Source: Ricinus communis (lineage: Eukaryota; Streptophyta; Magnoliopsida; Malpighiales; Euphorbiaceae). From it: a stretch of 64,000 nucleotides of DNA. Shown in pieces: positions 35,309 through 48,222 of this stretch. Under the pieces are notes generated by a model. The model saw only the letters and a program-made list of their open reading frames with translations, did no database searches and was not told the origin of the DNA. The position numbers and the translations under genes were made by a program. Positions within the stretch are counted from its first letter, which is position 1; every line of letters starts with the position of its first letter. Location of the stretch: assembly GCF_019578655.1 (NCBI RefSeq), contig NC_063265.1:17222285-17286284 (forward strand), written 5' to 3'.

Positions 35309-38279
35309 TGTAACACCCGGAATTTTTATATATTTAATAATGAGTTTTTATTTAAGTTAATTTTAGCTTTATTTTTATTCGGTTTAATTGGAATGATTTA
35401 AATACAAATTTTGAATGTTCATGTTAGATAAATAAATGAGTTATTTTCCATATCCAATTAGTTTGATTTTTAAGGAGTTAATTAAGTAAACTATTTGAGA
35501 AATGATTATATTTTGGTTATTCAAATTTTTTTTCCAAATGCATATTTATATAAGTAAAATTATATATTGAAAAATTATGGTAGAATTGTAAAGGATGTTT
35601 ATAAAAAATTTTTTTTGGGAAAATTGGTATTATAATTGATTAGTAGTATTAAATTTTAAGTTGGAAATTGATTATTTAATTTAATCGTGTGTTAGGACTA
35701 AATTGGAAATTTATTTTGGGAATAAGGATTGAAAGTATAATGTTATTTTTATGGGGTTTTAATGGAAATTTGTGAGCTTGGTATTTTTTGTAAATAAATA
35801 TGTCGGTCAGGGGTATTTTTGTAATTGTGTATTTTCAATAATTCGGATTTGGCCCAAATTAAATAGCTAGGGGCTTAATTGAAAGGCTAAAAATAAGTTT
35901 GGGGGTCAAATTGGAATTCTGCAGGATGAAATTGTAAGTAATTAAGAAAGTTGAGGGACCAAATTGCAATAAGGAAAAGTTTGGGGGCCTAATGTCGATA
36001 TTGAAAGGAAAGAAAATCGGGGAAGAAGAAAGGAAGAGAGAGAGTCGTGTACGGAAGAGAGAAGAGAGTGGGAAGAGAGAGAGAGGGACGTTGCAGGCGT
36101 CGGTGGCGAGCTCCGGGCGAGCTGGCCGATGGGCGGCGTGCAATGGCGAGTCGCAGCGGCAGTGAGTAGCGGAATCGCGCGACGTGTGGCATGGCTGCTC
36201 AAGGCCGCTCGGCTGCGTCTATTGACCTTCCTGGCCGATCTTGGTGGCGATCGGCTCTCCCTTGGAGAGCTTCCTTTTGGCGGCCAGTTTTGGTGGCCGG
36301 AGGAGAGAGTTCTGGCGAAGTGGTGGCAGCCGTGTTTTCTGGTTTTTCCGGCGAGCTCCGGCGAAGGATGGACGAACGGAGGACGTATCCCGACTCTCCT
36401 CAGCTCAAGCTTCGCGATGGCACCGGTTTTGTGGCGATCGGGCTCCGTTTGCAAATCGACGGTCGAGATCGTCCGTAAATCTCTCCGGATGATCGGGTGT
36501 CAGATCGAAAAATCGGAAGCGGGGATCGTCATCAGCGCGTCGTTGTGAGTCCGATGGTGTGTTCGGATCGTCGATCGGACTCTGGCGGTTGGAGGCTAGT
36601 CGACCGAGCGACCGAGCGTCTCGGTAATTTTCTTTGGCCCGTTAATTTTAGAAATTCTTGGTTTAATTGTGTCTATTGGATTATATTGTGTATTTGATGA
36701 TATTGTGAGTCAAAAATAATTGTCTGTCAGTTTGTCTGCCTCGTATTTTGTGCTGTGTGGCGGAGTCGGGAAATAGTGAAGTTTGGGGACCCGACTCCCG
36801 TTGTTTAAATTGTTGGATATTTGGAGTGTTTTTCTGGCAGGTCCTGGACCCTTTTTTACGGGGGGGTAATGTTCGTGTTGTAGGGGAGGTTCACGGGATT
36901 TTCGGTAGAATTCTCCCGAGTCGAGATTCTTAGACAGTCAGTCCTAGGAGTCTAGACCTAGGATTAATGATCGATTGTTTCAGCGTTTTGATAAATTGTT
37001 TTCTGTGATTAGATGATCTGTCTGTTCGGCTCGCTCCAACTGAGGCACCGGAGCAGAGCTAGGAGGTCACTCAATTCTGTGAGTTAAAGTCATATATCGC
37101 TTATGCACGTGTCATGCATAAAATTTGATTTGCTACTGTGATTATTCATTTGCAATTTTAATTTTTCATTTAATTATTATCATTATTTTCATGATGCTTT
37201 TAATTACTATTTAAATATGTTTTTCCTTTATCACCAATTTTAATATTGCATGATGACTCAGGATGGGACGGCAGTAGAACATAGGAGTTGGATGAGTGTT
37301 CCAATATAATATGAGAGAGATAGGAAAAGGGTAAAGAGGTAAAAATTTTGAGAAAGAAAGATTAGGACCTGCCCTGGTCGAGCATCGCTCTCTAGGCTTA
37401 GTAGAGTGTGGTTGCCGGAGTAAAGGTCCCTGGTCGAGCATTGCTCTCTAGGCACCGGCTTATTTGGAAATTTAAGTGACTGACCGGAGGTAAGGTCCCT
37501 GGTCGAGCTATGCTCTCTAGGCGCCAGTCTTATTGGATAAGAGAGCCGAAAGGCTAAGGCTGAGAGTTAAGTGACCGGACTGGAGGTAAGGTCCCTGGTC
37601 GAGCTTTGCTCTCTAGGCGCCAGTCCTGTTGGAATGAGAGGTTTGAGGTGTTAGAGTTGAGGTTAGTTGAGACATAAGTGTTGAAATAAATCGAGATGTT
37701 AGAGTTGGGATTAGGGTTATACTGAAGTACTCCGTCCCGTTGCATGTGGAATAATTTTTGTTTAAGCATGGCATGACACATATGTCTTAACATGACACGT
37801 ATGGTTCGCGTGATTTATTAATTATTTTTAAAATTAAATGAATGTGATATTGAAATGTTTGAAACTGTTTTAGATATATGATTTTAGCTCACTCTCGAGA
37901 CTGACAGTCTCATTTTTACTGTTTTTCAGATTCGTGACTGTTAGTCCTCTCGCGACTCTTATTCAGTAACCCGACTCCTTCATCATCGGGTGATGTATTT
38001 GATTTGGTATGTAAATTGGTAAATCTTAGATTCTCCGCAGTAGTAATAGTAGATGTATCAGTTGTAAATTTTCTGAGTTTCAGGTCTCGCCTAGTTCTTC
38101 TGGCAGACCGATTAAATTATGTAAAATGTAGCATTTAAGATAATTTGTGGCTTTAATAATATTAATTTGAGATGAGATTTGTTTAAGTCAGTGAGTGTCA
38201 GGCTTACTACGGGTTTCGGTGGCCTTACGCCTACCCATTCCCTAGTGCCAGTCATGGGCCCACGGGTGGGGTCGTGACA
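35309..38279 (+). repeat. 5' LTR of element B
   Basis: Starts TGTAACACCCGG and ends GGGTCGTGACA. It holds a GC-rich block (about 36020-36630), an inverted repeat around GGAGTCGGG (near 36763-36800), four tandem 'ccctggtcgagc' hairpin modules (about 37373-37625), and a TTTTTCAG acceptor-like site ending at 37929. The 170-codon minus-strand frame at 35942-36454 is a by-product of GC-rich sequence. Confidence 0.9.
37373..37625 (+). repeat. Four tandem hairpin modules in LTR B (5')
   Basis: Four spaced copies of CCCTGGTCGAGC followed by two or three bases and GCTCTCTAGG. GAGC pairs with GCTC, and CCT with AGG, so each can fold into a short stem. Units are about 60-90 bases apart. The 3' LTR also has four (about 41740-42000); LTRs A and C have three each (about 18155-18320 and 61853-62012). 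Confidence 0.75.
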
Positions 38280-38283
38280 AAGT

Positions 38284-38295
38284 TGGTATCAGAGC
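38284..38295 (+). other. Primer-binding site of element B
   Basis: TGGTATCAGAGC, four bases after the LTR end at 38279, the initiator tRNA-Met type, same spacing as in element A. Confidence 0.92.
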
Positions 38296-39756
38296 TTAGG
38301 TTTAGATTTCCTTCGACCTAAGTTAAGATTTTTCTTGGTACTGCGGAGTTAAGATCATGTTTGTCTTGTTGTTTTCATTGACTCCAGTGTCTCAGCCTTC
38401 ACTGTTAGAGAGTCAATCTTTCCTTTCTTGTAAGCTTGTCCTTGGTGCTGTGTTGAGAATGTGCTTTGTAGCGATGGGAGGATCCGAAGCGCGATAGACT
38501 CGTGCTGTTTCTTCAAGTGATTAGTGCAGTCCGCCTTTAGAAGCTTTGATTGTGGTTTCGATGGTGGGCACCGCAGTCAGTTTTAGTGTAGAGCGTGGTT
38601 GCAGTCGTGTCATGGACTGCCTCGTCATCGCATCAGGCATCGTCTTATTGAGTAGCGCCGAAGTTAGTGCCTGGGAAGTCGAGCAGATATCAGAGCTTTA
38701 TGGTTGAGTTTTGTGGTTGTAAGAAGCTTAAGAAAGGTGGCAGGAGTATTTTCGGATGCTCGGAATCCAGAGAAACTTAAGCGAACATTATTTATTTTTC
38801 TAAGTAGAACAAGTGTTTTAAAATACAATATTGCGCCCAGTCCCGTAAGAATGCATTATGGCATTTCACTGTTAGGCATGCATAAATTCATTTTAGGACA
38901 TGCATCATACATCGTGCATTGCAACCCTTGGTGATAGGGGGCATCATCACCCTGGCGTGCGATATTGTAGAATTTTATATAAAGAAAAATGGCTAGAGAT
39001 TTTACGATTTTGTAAAAGTGTTTTTCAAGATAATAATAATTTCTATCGGTGTTGATTATAAAGTAAATAAATAAGTAAATTTTTTCAAAGTAAATTGTGT
39101 TAGCTTGAGAATTCTCTGGATGACAAGCTGAGTTGATGTGGAAATGAATCTGTGGCGTAGTAAGCCCCATGTTAGATAATATAGGACGCTTTTGGATTTT
39201 AGTAAAAGAGAAATCTTGTGTCAGGATGGCATGGTTGTATCGATTGATGCGATCAGATGGATGTTATGTCGTTGATGATGTGATGTGGATGTTAAGAATT
39301 TTCTGCGTGTGTAAGGGACATGTCATTAGGAAGGAAATTTGGTGAGTGAGTTTTTGGCAGGATCAGAATTGGCCCTTCTTGTGTGGAAACCCTTGGTTTT
39401 GTCGGCAGGTTGGTGAGGTGGAATGTAAGTTGGACTTGCCGCCAAGTAATGTTCTCTGAGGTCAAATCCAGTTGTTTGTAAGTCTGAGTTGAGGAAGTAT
39501 ATTTTCGATCTTTGCTCGTGTTGGATACTCAGTGTGCGGAAGCAAGTGAAGATTTGGTTTCCGAGGAGTAGTAAGTGAGGATCGCAGATTTTCAGGTTCG
39601 CCAGTTTTATTTAAGGGTTTTGTCGATGAGTCTTGTGATTTGTTTCTGCCGAGGAAAGTTCTCGAGAAGCCGAGTGGAGATGAGAGGTTCCTAATTAGTT
39701 TCAGTCTTTGAGTGTAGCCCCTTTCTTTTAAAAATTCGAGGACGAATTTTTTTTTT

Positions 39757-39768
39757 AAGGGGGGAGAA
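39757..39768 (+). other. Polypurine tract of element B
   Basis: AAGGGGGGAGAA immediately before the 3' LTR. It is preceded by a T-run and a short KFEDEF-like string reminiscent of the end of Ty3/gypsy pol. Confidence 0.85.
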
Positions 39769-42639
39769 TGTAACACCCGGAATTTTTATATATTTAATAA
39801 TGAGTTTTTATTTAAGTTAATTTTAGCTTTATTTTTATTCGGTTTAATTGGAATGATTTAAATACAAATTTTGAATGTTCATGTTAGATAAATAAATGAG
39901 TTATTTTCCATATCCAATTAGTTTGATTTTTAAGGAGTTAATTAAGTAAACTATTTGAGAAATGATTATATTTTGGTTATTCAAATTTTTTTTCCACATG
40001 CATATTTATATAAGTAAATTATATATTGGAAAATTATGGTAGAATTGTAAAGGATGTTTATAAAAGAATTTTGGGAAAATTGGTATTATAATTGATTAGT
40101 AGTATTAAATTTTAAGTTGGAAATTGATTATTTAATTTAATTGTGTGTTAGGACTAAATTGGAAATTTATTTTGGGAATAAGGATTGAAAGTATAATGTT
40201 ATTTTTATGGGGTTTTAATGGAAATTTGTGAGCTTGGTATTTTTGTAAATAAATGTCCGTCAGGGGTATTTTTGTAATTGTGTATTTTCAATAATTCGGA
40301 TTTGGCCCAAATTAAATAGCTAGGGGCTTAATTGAAAGGCTAAAATGAAGTTTGGGGGTCAAATTGGAATTCTGCAGGATGAAATTGTAAGTAATTAAGA
40401 AAGTTGAGGGATCAAATTGCAATAAGAAAAAGTTCGGGGCCCTAATGTCGATATTGAAAGGAAAGAAAATCGGGGAAGAAGGAAGAGAGAGTGCCGGGAA
40501 GAGAGAGAGGGAGTCGGTGGCGAGCTCGGGCGCGGAGGCTGGCGGGCGAGCGCAATGAGGCGGGAAGCGGAATCGCGCGGCGTGTGGCAATGGCTGAGCC
40601 GTTCCGGGCCCTTTCCGGTGGCGATCAGCTCCCCTTGGAGAGCTTCCTTTTGGCGGCGTGTCGGTTTGGTGGCCGGGAGGAGAGTTCGCGAGTGGTGGCA
40701 GCCGTGTTTTCTGGTTTTTCCGGCGAGCTCCGGCGGAGGATGGACGATCGGAGGACGTATCCCGACTCTCCTCAGCTCAAGCTTCGCGATGGCACCGGTT
40801 TTGTGGCGATCGGGCTCCGTTTGCAAATCGAGGGTCGAGATCGTCCGTAAATCTCTCCGGATGATCGGGTGTCAGATCGAAAAATCGGAAGCAGGGATCG
40901 TCATCAGCGCGTCGTTGTGAGTCCGATGGTGTGTTCGGATCGTCGATCGGACTCTGGCGGTTGGAGGCTAGTCGACCGAGCGACCGAGCGTCTCGGTAAT
41001 TTTCTTTGGCCCGTTAATTTTAGAAATTCTTGGTTTAATTGTGTCTATTGGATTATATTGTGTATTTGATGATATTGTGAGTCAAAAATAATTGTCTGTC
41101 AGTTTGTCTGCCTCGTATTTTGTGCTGTGTGGCGGAGTCGGGAAATAGTGAAGTTTGGGGACCCGACTCCCGTTGTTTAAATTGTTGGATATTTGGAGTG
41201 TTTTTCTGGCAGGTCCTGGACCCTTTTTTACGGGGGGGTAATGTTCGTGTTGTAGGGGAGGTTCTGCCGGATTTTCGGTAGAATTCTCCCGAGTCGAGAT
41301 TCTTAGACAGTCAGTCCTAGGAGTCTAGACCTAGGATTAATGATCGATTGTTTCAGCGTTTTGATAAATTATTTTCTGTGATTAGATGATCATGCATTGG
41401 CTCGCTCCAACCGAGGCACCGGAGCGAGCTAGGAGGTCACTCAATTCGCGAGTTAAAGTCATATATCGCTTATGCACGTGTCATGCATAAAATTTGATTT
41501 GCTACTGTGATTATTCATTTGCAATTTTAATTTTTCATTTAATTATTATCATTATTTTCATGATGCTTTTAATTACTATTTAAATATGTTTTTCCTTTAT
41601 CACCAATTTTAATATTGCATGATGACTCAGGATGGGACGGCAGTAGAACATAGGAGTTGGATGAGTGTTCCAATATAATATGAGAGAGATAGGAAAAGGG
41701 TAAAGAGGTAAAAAATTTGAGAAAGAAAGATTAGGACATGCCCTGGTCGAGCATCGCTCTCTGGGCTTAGTAGAGTGTGGTTGCTGGAGTAAAGGTCCCT
41801 GGTCGAGCATTGCTCTCTAGGCGCCGGCTTATTTGGAAATTTAAGTGACCAGACTGGAGGTAAGGTCCCTGGTCGAGCTATGCTCTCTGGGCGCCAGTCT
41901 TATTGGATAAGAGAGCCGAAAGGCTAAGGCTGAGAGTTAAGTGGTAGACTGGAGGTAAGGTCCCTGGTCGAGCTTTGCTCTCAGCGCCGATCTGTTGGAA
42001 TGAGAGGTTTGAGATGTTAGAGTTGAGGTTAGTTGAGACATAAGTGTTGAAATAAATCGAGATGTTAGAGTTGGGATTAGGGTTATACTGAAGTACTCCG
42101 TCCCGTTGCATGTGGAATAATTTTTGTTTAAGCATGGCATGACACATATATCTTAACATGACACGTATGGTTCGCGTGATTTATTAATTATTTTTAAAAT
42201 TAAATGAATGTGATATTGAAATGTTTGAAACTGTTTTAGATATATGATTTTAGCTCACTCTAGACCCGAGTCCTCATTTTCTTATTTTTGATTCGTGTTG
42301 TTAGTCCTCTCGCGACTCTTATTCAGTAACCCGACTCTTTCATCATCGGGTGATGTATTTGATTTGGTATGTAAATTGGTAAATCTTAGATTCTCCGCAG
42401 TAGTAATAGTAGATGTATCAGTTGTAAATTTTCTGAGTTTTAAATCTCGCCTAGTTCTTCTGGCAGACCGATTAAATTATGTAAAATGTAGCATTTAAGA
42501 TAATTTATGGCTTTAATAATATTAATTTGAGATGAGATTTGTTTAAGTCAGTGAGTGTCAGGCTTACTACGGGTTTCGGTGGCCTTACGCCTACCCATTC
42601 CCTAGTGCCGGTCACGGGCCCACGGGTGGGGTCGTGACA
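39769..42639 (+). repeat. 3' LTR of element B
   Basis: Near-identical to the 5' LTR over long stretches, about 100 bp shorter, mostly from differences in the GC-rich block (40475-40650). The CAG present in the other LTRs before ATTCGTG is replaced near 42285-42292, and the fourth hairpin module (near 41975) is damaged. Confidence 0.9.
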
Positions 42640-42721
42640 GATAGAATTCTTATTCATCAATTAATTCTAATTTCTCAAAAATTAAACTCAATTCCAATAC
42701 TAATAATCATATATTTAAAAT

Positions 42722-43014
42722 TATTATGTGGTTTAACGTATTTTTAGTTTATGGACTGTAGTTTATTTTATTTTTTTTCACTTTAGTACATTGTAAATAT
42801 AATCATTAGCAAATAACAACCAAATTGTATAATACCATTAGCAAGTGCTAATATGGCAGTTGGAAGAATAATAGCTATTGCATACTATATCAAAATCTCT
42901 GAACGGTATTGTGCAATTTGACCGTTATTTGCTAACGGCCATATTCACAAGGTACTAAAATGAAAAAATAAAAATAAACTGCAATCCTAAAGTAAAAATA
43001 CGTCAAACCATAAG
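42722..43014. mobile_element. MITE with ~110-bp terminal inverted repeats
   Basis: The left arm (about 42725-42836) and the right arm (about 42905-43014) are inverted copies of each other. Read outward to inward both show GGTTTAACGTATTTTTA / GGTTTGACGTATTTTTA, then AGTTTATTTT, TTTAGTAC, TTAGCAAATAAC and CAAATTG. The 70-bp centre is unrelated. It is non-autonomous, without an open frame. It lies only 80 bp from the right edge of element B. Target duplication is not clear. Confidence 0.8.
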
Positions 43015-46000
43015 ATAGTTTAATAATTTTTTCTCAATATTTTATTCATCTATTACATTCAAGCCATTATATTGTCTTACTCTATAAGATGTATCTCTAT
43101 ATTCATAGTTTTTAAAGTTTATAATTCTTTCAGATAGTCAAAATCATTAATATTTTGTCCATCTATTAAGATGAAACCAACATAATAAACGTTAATTTAT
43201 TATATAGCTTCGTAAATTGCATCATTTAAGCTTTGTTTCAAACCTCAAATTGATATAATATTGAGTTCATATGACTTTATTTTAACCTTAAAAATATTGC
43301 TAATTACGTTATTCATAACTATTATAGTCTTAAAGTTTGTTCACATTCAAATATTCAACTTCATTAAAATTAGAATTAATTAAATGAATAACCTTTTCTT
43401 TTTCTTCCTTTTTTTTTCTACTCTTATTTTTTTTTTTTTGTCAAAAAGAATTAAATAACGTTGAAAGAGTATAGAAATTAGATATGAAAAGCTTTTAATA
43501 AGGGAAAAAGCCCTACCAGATTGACAAATTAAAAGTCACCCCTCCCTCCAATTCCATATCTCAAGTCTACGATGTATCCACATTCCACTGCTGCTGCTAA
43601 CATGTGGCGGTCCGTTGATTGGTTGACTTCAAATATATTCAAACACCTATCCTCCATAAACATGCTACTTGCTGCAGCTACTTTTATGACTTTTCAATTG
43701 TCATTTATTTGCTCAACTTTTTTCTAAAAGAAAAAAACACATATTAATTGAGTGTGTCGAAGAATATACAAGACATGTAAGCATTGAGTTTGAATTAGTA
43801 ATTCGATATAATACTATTTCGATTAATTATAAAATGATCTGATCAGTATTTTTACTCATAAAAATTAAAAATATTTCAAATCTAAATTCTTTTTATCCAT
43901 TATTGCCAATATTAATGAGATTGTATTATTTTTTATAGTGAATAATATAAAATAACTGTCTCATGTTATATTTGATGATATAAAAGAAAGGTTAATGAAC
44001 ACATCTATTACCACTGGATATCTAAAGTTGCTTGGGTGTAATTTGAAGATCAACTTGCATTTTATTAGTAATTTTGCTTGGGTATCAACAAAAAAAGAAA
44101 ACAAAGTAATTCGCTTAAAGTGATTGGGTATTTCAATACAATACAAAATCAGTAACTCCTCTTTAGTTTAGGGCTCAGCAAGCCACCAATAGAGGCAAAG
44201 AAAAGTAAAAGAGAATTGTGAAAGAAGTACGTGGCTGGCTACAAACGCAAACATAAAAAGGAAAAGATGGGTGTCTCTAAGAAGAACATAAATAATTAAA
44301 AAGGGTGTGCGTGTGTGTGGCGCTAAATGGATTGGCATTTAGTCATTGGCTTGTTAAAAGCCTATTCGGTCAGATGCTTGCTTCCATCATTGCTTACTTG
44401 TTCAGTTTTTTCCTCATTTTTCACGTGAGACTATTTTATCCATTAAGCCGACTTTTCCTTTCCACGTGTCTCACACATCTTCCTCAATTAAGTTTCCAGT
44501 CTAATTGTTAAAATGGTAACACATAAAATATTTATAAAATTTGAGATCTGTTCGAATATAAAAATAATTATTTCTATTATGTAGCTTAAGACTAACTACA
44601 TTTTCTATAATTAAAATAAATAAATATATATTAAAACCTTTAAATTCTTTAATTTTATTTATAAGTTTTTATTATTAAATTAATGTAGATACCAATTGGT
44701 AGTTAACAATTAAGTTCCTTAGGCCTATTGGATTTATAATTTGGGCGTTTGATGAGTGGTACCCACGAGGGTGTTGTATATACTAACAAAAGTAAAGATA
44801 AAATATATATTTGCAGAGCATTGAAGAATCCCACATAAAATAAAACATTTGTATACTTTGAATATATGATAAAATCTTCTTCTTCTCTTTGAGAAAATTG
44901 AATATTATAATATCATGTGACATGTATAATACCAATTCTTTATTTCATGTTATTGGAGATTCTCAAGTTTAACACGATAGTGGGTTACTTTCAAACCTTA
45001 AGGTGTGCCACCGCGCCCAACCTGTACATACTGATTAAATCTGTCTATACTTTTTATTTTAATTTTTGGATGGTCAAAATTTATCAATCATCATCCTACG
45101 ACCTGGCTTCTTCCAATTATTAATGAGCAGATCACAGTTCAAACTCAGCCATTAGATCATTAGTTTCATCTAATAGAATATCACCCATGTCTTGACCAAG
45201 AAAGCATATAAGATAATGAAGAAAAATAAATTCTATGACATTCATTTTATAGTTTGATATTCTGTCTTGAAAATAATTTTTTTTTATATATAAATTTTTT
45301 ATTCCTAGAAAAAATAATAGCAAAACTTGATCGATAATAAAAATTAAAAAGAAACACTACCTGCAATGGACAATATGCTCAAGTTATACAATGAATTAGA
45401 TTTTTTTAATATCCTTGCGGAAAAGTATGGGATCATGTGTTAAAAAAGTCACCGTTTAATTTATTTAACAGAATTTTTTGAATATTTATTTGTAGTTAAA
45501 CAAGAATACTTTTGTATGTATGATTTTTTTTTTTTTTCTAGACAAGTTTTGAAAATCTTCATAAAAAATGAGAGTACATCTTAATCAGTAATTAAAATGA
45601 AATATGCATAAGTAATAACTATAAAGAGAAACTTTCATTTGAATAGTAGTAATTTATACTTATATCCTACAATTGTCTCGAGAAGACTATTTTAATTATA
45701 ATTTAGTGATCAAAATTCTCTATTAAATGGCTATATTTTTTTTAAATGGGCTGATTACAAAAGTATTAATTAAAAATTTATCTTTATTAATACTTCAAAT
45801 CTGTTAAATTAAAATTCTAAAAAAAAAAAATAAATCATGTAAATATATCCACAAAAAAGATTCAAATTTGTGTAGTTTTATTTATTATTTATTATTGGTT
45901 AATTTATTTATTATCATTAATAATTTATAATTAAAATTAATTAATAAAAATATAATAATTAATTAATAAAATTACATATTTCATATAATTGATTTAATTA

Positions 46001-48210
46001 ATGAATAAATAATGTGGTAAAATGAATATATTTAAATTTTTTTATTATAAATAGCATGAAAGATGTCAAAACATCCATAAGAAAAGGCCAAAGCAAATCC
46101 AATAATGGAAAGAATGAATAAATCTAAATAATATATTTATTGAATTAAAATAAATAAAAATGAAAAAGAAGTAATGATCACTGTCAATTTAAGAAGATAA
46201 TCGACCGTAAATAAAAAGTGAAAAGATGTTGACGAATAAAGGGAGAAAAGAAAATAAGAGGCAGCAAAAGGTGGTTACCATTTAGTGGCTATTCTTTTTT
46301 CTTTTCTTTTTTAAATAAGCGATTAAAGAAAATTATTCATTTATATGAAATTTTAAATATCACCAACTATTGACCACGCGCCAATCACCAAACACCAGCC
46401 ACATGCTTATATATGGATACAATTTATTTGCAAGTCAAAAGGGTAAAAGAAAATATAAACAAAGAGGATTGTTTATTAATAAAATATTATCACAAGATAA
46501 GTAAATACTTAATTGTAAAAACATTATTTATTTTTCTATCATAGATAAGAATATAAAATGCGGTTTGGACCGAACTATCAAATCCATTGAAATATTATTC
46601 TAGTTTACCTGTCTTTATAGTTTATATTTATTACTATTTGTTGTATTATAGGATTAGGAATTACTTTTGATTCAGGAATATTATTATTATTATTATTACG
46701 ATTATAAATAGAGATAACTCAGGCTATTAATGAATTAATTTCAATTTCTTTTATAATTAGAATTTTCATTAAAGTTAGGCTATTTTAGTTTTAAAACTCA
46801 GAAAAATTTGAAAGAAAAAGAAATCTATATTGCTTGAAAAAAGAAAATCCTATTTTTGGTTTAAGATAAAAAGCAATAAATAATACTGTCTTTTTAAATA
46901 TTTGCGACTTCTATTAAATATATAATGTGAGTTTTATTTATTAATCAGTGAGAACACAAAAACATTTGTATGACACTTAACCCCAATATTATATTTCGAT
47001 AGATTATTGCTTTATTAAAATCTTATAAGTTCTTAAGAGTTGTGATTTGGAGCATTTACACAGCTTAGAAGTTTAATCAATTAGTGTTTTTTCTCCATTA
47101 AAAAATCCCACTTACATCACATTATCAAATTCCAAATTATAATCAATAACATTTGTGCTCTCATAATGCATCTATAACGTGTTCCCATTGGAACCTAAAC
47201 CTATTAAAAAAATCTAATTAAGTTACTAATCTTATTACCTAAGAATCTCTATACCAAAATTACTTTATTGTCCATGTCCAATTAAATATGTTCATTGCTA
47301 AATTTAAACCAATCATATAAATCATGAAACACGGCATATCATTATTAATGCCGTTTATATATGATAATACGAGTTTAAAATTTAACAACGTTTAATTTTA
47401 TTATTTGACCACTAAATCGATTTTATTAAATAATTTTTTTATTATGACCTAATGATTAAATAATAAAATACTAAAATTTATTAAGCTCTAAAATCATATT
47501 ATCATACATGAATAACATAATAATAATAATGACTAAAATTAATCTGGTTAAATTCTTATAAATTAAATTTTGTAGCGATGAAATATTATTTGTGATGATT
47601 TATAATCAAATATTTTTATCTGAAATAAAAATGCACACTTAATATTGTTAAAAAAAATAAAATTATAAGATTTCTTTTTTACTTTTTTATTTTATTCTAA
47701 TAATAGTCATCACACATATCTGAAAATGATAAAATTGAAACGTCCAGTTGATCCATGAGAAGGATAAGTGAATGTCAAAGGTGGAAATGAATGTGCAGAG
47801 AAGAGAGACATGGTTAATGTACCCATTGATGGTCAAACCTCGAAACCGAAGAGTATAAATTAGAAAGTATTGAGTGAAGAACCCCATTTTTTGTCGGCAC
47901 CTCTTCTTCTCCATCACAACTTAGCTAGCTACCAATTTAAAACCCACACTTTTAAAACATGAGATATATATATATTAATTATTGAAGTTCTGGATACAGA
48001 AAAGTCAAAAATAGTATATACCCTTTATACTGCTACTGCTACTGCTACTACTACTAATATATATCTTTCATTACTTAAAGACTTGGTAAAGTTTGTCATT
48101 CTAATCTTTATCTAATCTACTTTTCTCAATGCCATTAGAAAAGTCATACCCTTCTGTCTCTCAACGCTTGTATTTCCGTGTTTTGACTTTGAAAACATAC
48201 ACATCCTCAA
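43015..48210. other. Intergenic DNA upstream of the first PUB23-like gene
   Basis: Mostly AT-rich, no gene seen. GC-richer stretches at 43500-43690 and 44160-44500 contain G-box/ABRE-like cores (CATGTGGC, CACGTG) but no coding frame. A degenerate copy of the PUB downstream flank is at 45330-45440. The last 500 bases share blocks with the promoter of the second copy. Confidence 0.5.
45330..45440 (+). repeat. Flank repeat R1 (degenerate)
   Basis: The part with caagttatacaatgaattag and aatatccttgcggaaaagta matches the segment at about 50085-50155 downstream of the first PUB23-like gene. It lies 3 kb upstream of that gene, so it may be the downstream flank of a lost earlier copy. Confidence 0.5.
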
Positions 48211-48222
48211 CTCATATATAAC
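48131..48222 (+). promoter_or_regulatory. Conserved promoter block and TATA of PUB23-like copy 1
   Basis: The block CTTCTGTCTCTCAACGCTTG...TTCCGTGTTTTGACTTTGAAAAC (48151-48195) recurs at 55213-55260 before copy 2. It contains a W-box core TTGACT (48183-48188), the WRKY site typical of defence-induced genes. A TATA-like CATATATAA (48213-48221) follows, about 170 bases before the ATG. Confidence 0.6.

Larger units (their letters stand above)
35309..42639 (+). mobile_element. Complete non-autonomous LTR retroelement B
   Basis: Two LTRs (35309-38279, 2971 bp; 39769-42639, 2871 bp) flank a 1489-bp interior. GATAG directly precedes (35304-35308) and follows (42640-42644) the element, a perfect 5-bp target duplication. 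The PBS (tRNA-Met type) and polypurine tract are intact, but there is no gag-pol: the interior resembles that of element A throughout and has no long frame. It must therefore have moved with proteins from a partner element, probably a Ty3/gypsy chromovirus. The two LTRs are nearly identical over long stretches, so insertion is fairly recent, but short blocks differ strongly. LTRs twice as long as the interior fit neither the usual TRIM nor LARD definitions. Confidence 0.92.

Noticed and set aside
35942..36454. 170-codon minus-strand frame in LTR B
   Set aside because: It lies in the GC-rich LTR block, where several frames are open. Related frames in LTRs A, C and the 3' LTR have different ends, and it matches no retroelement protein.
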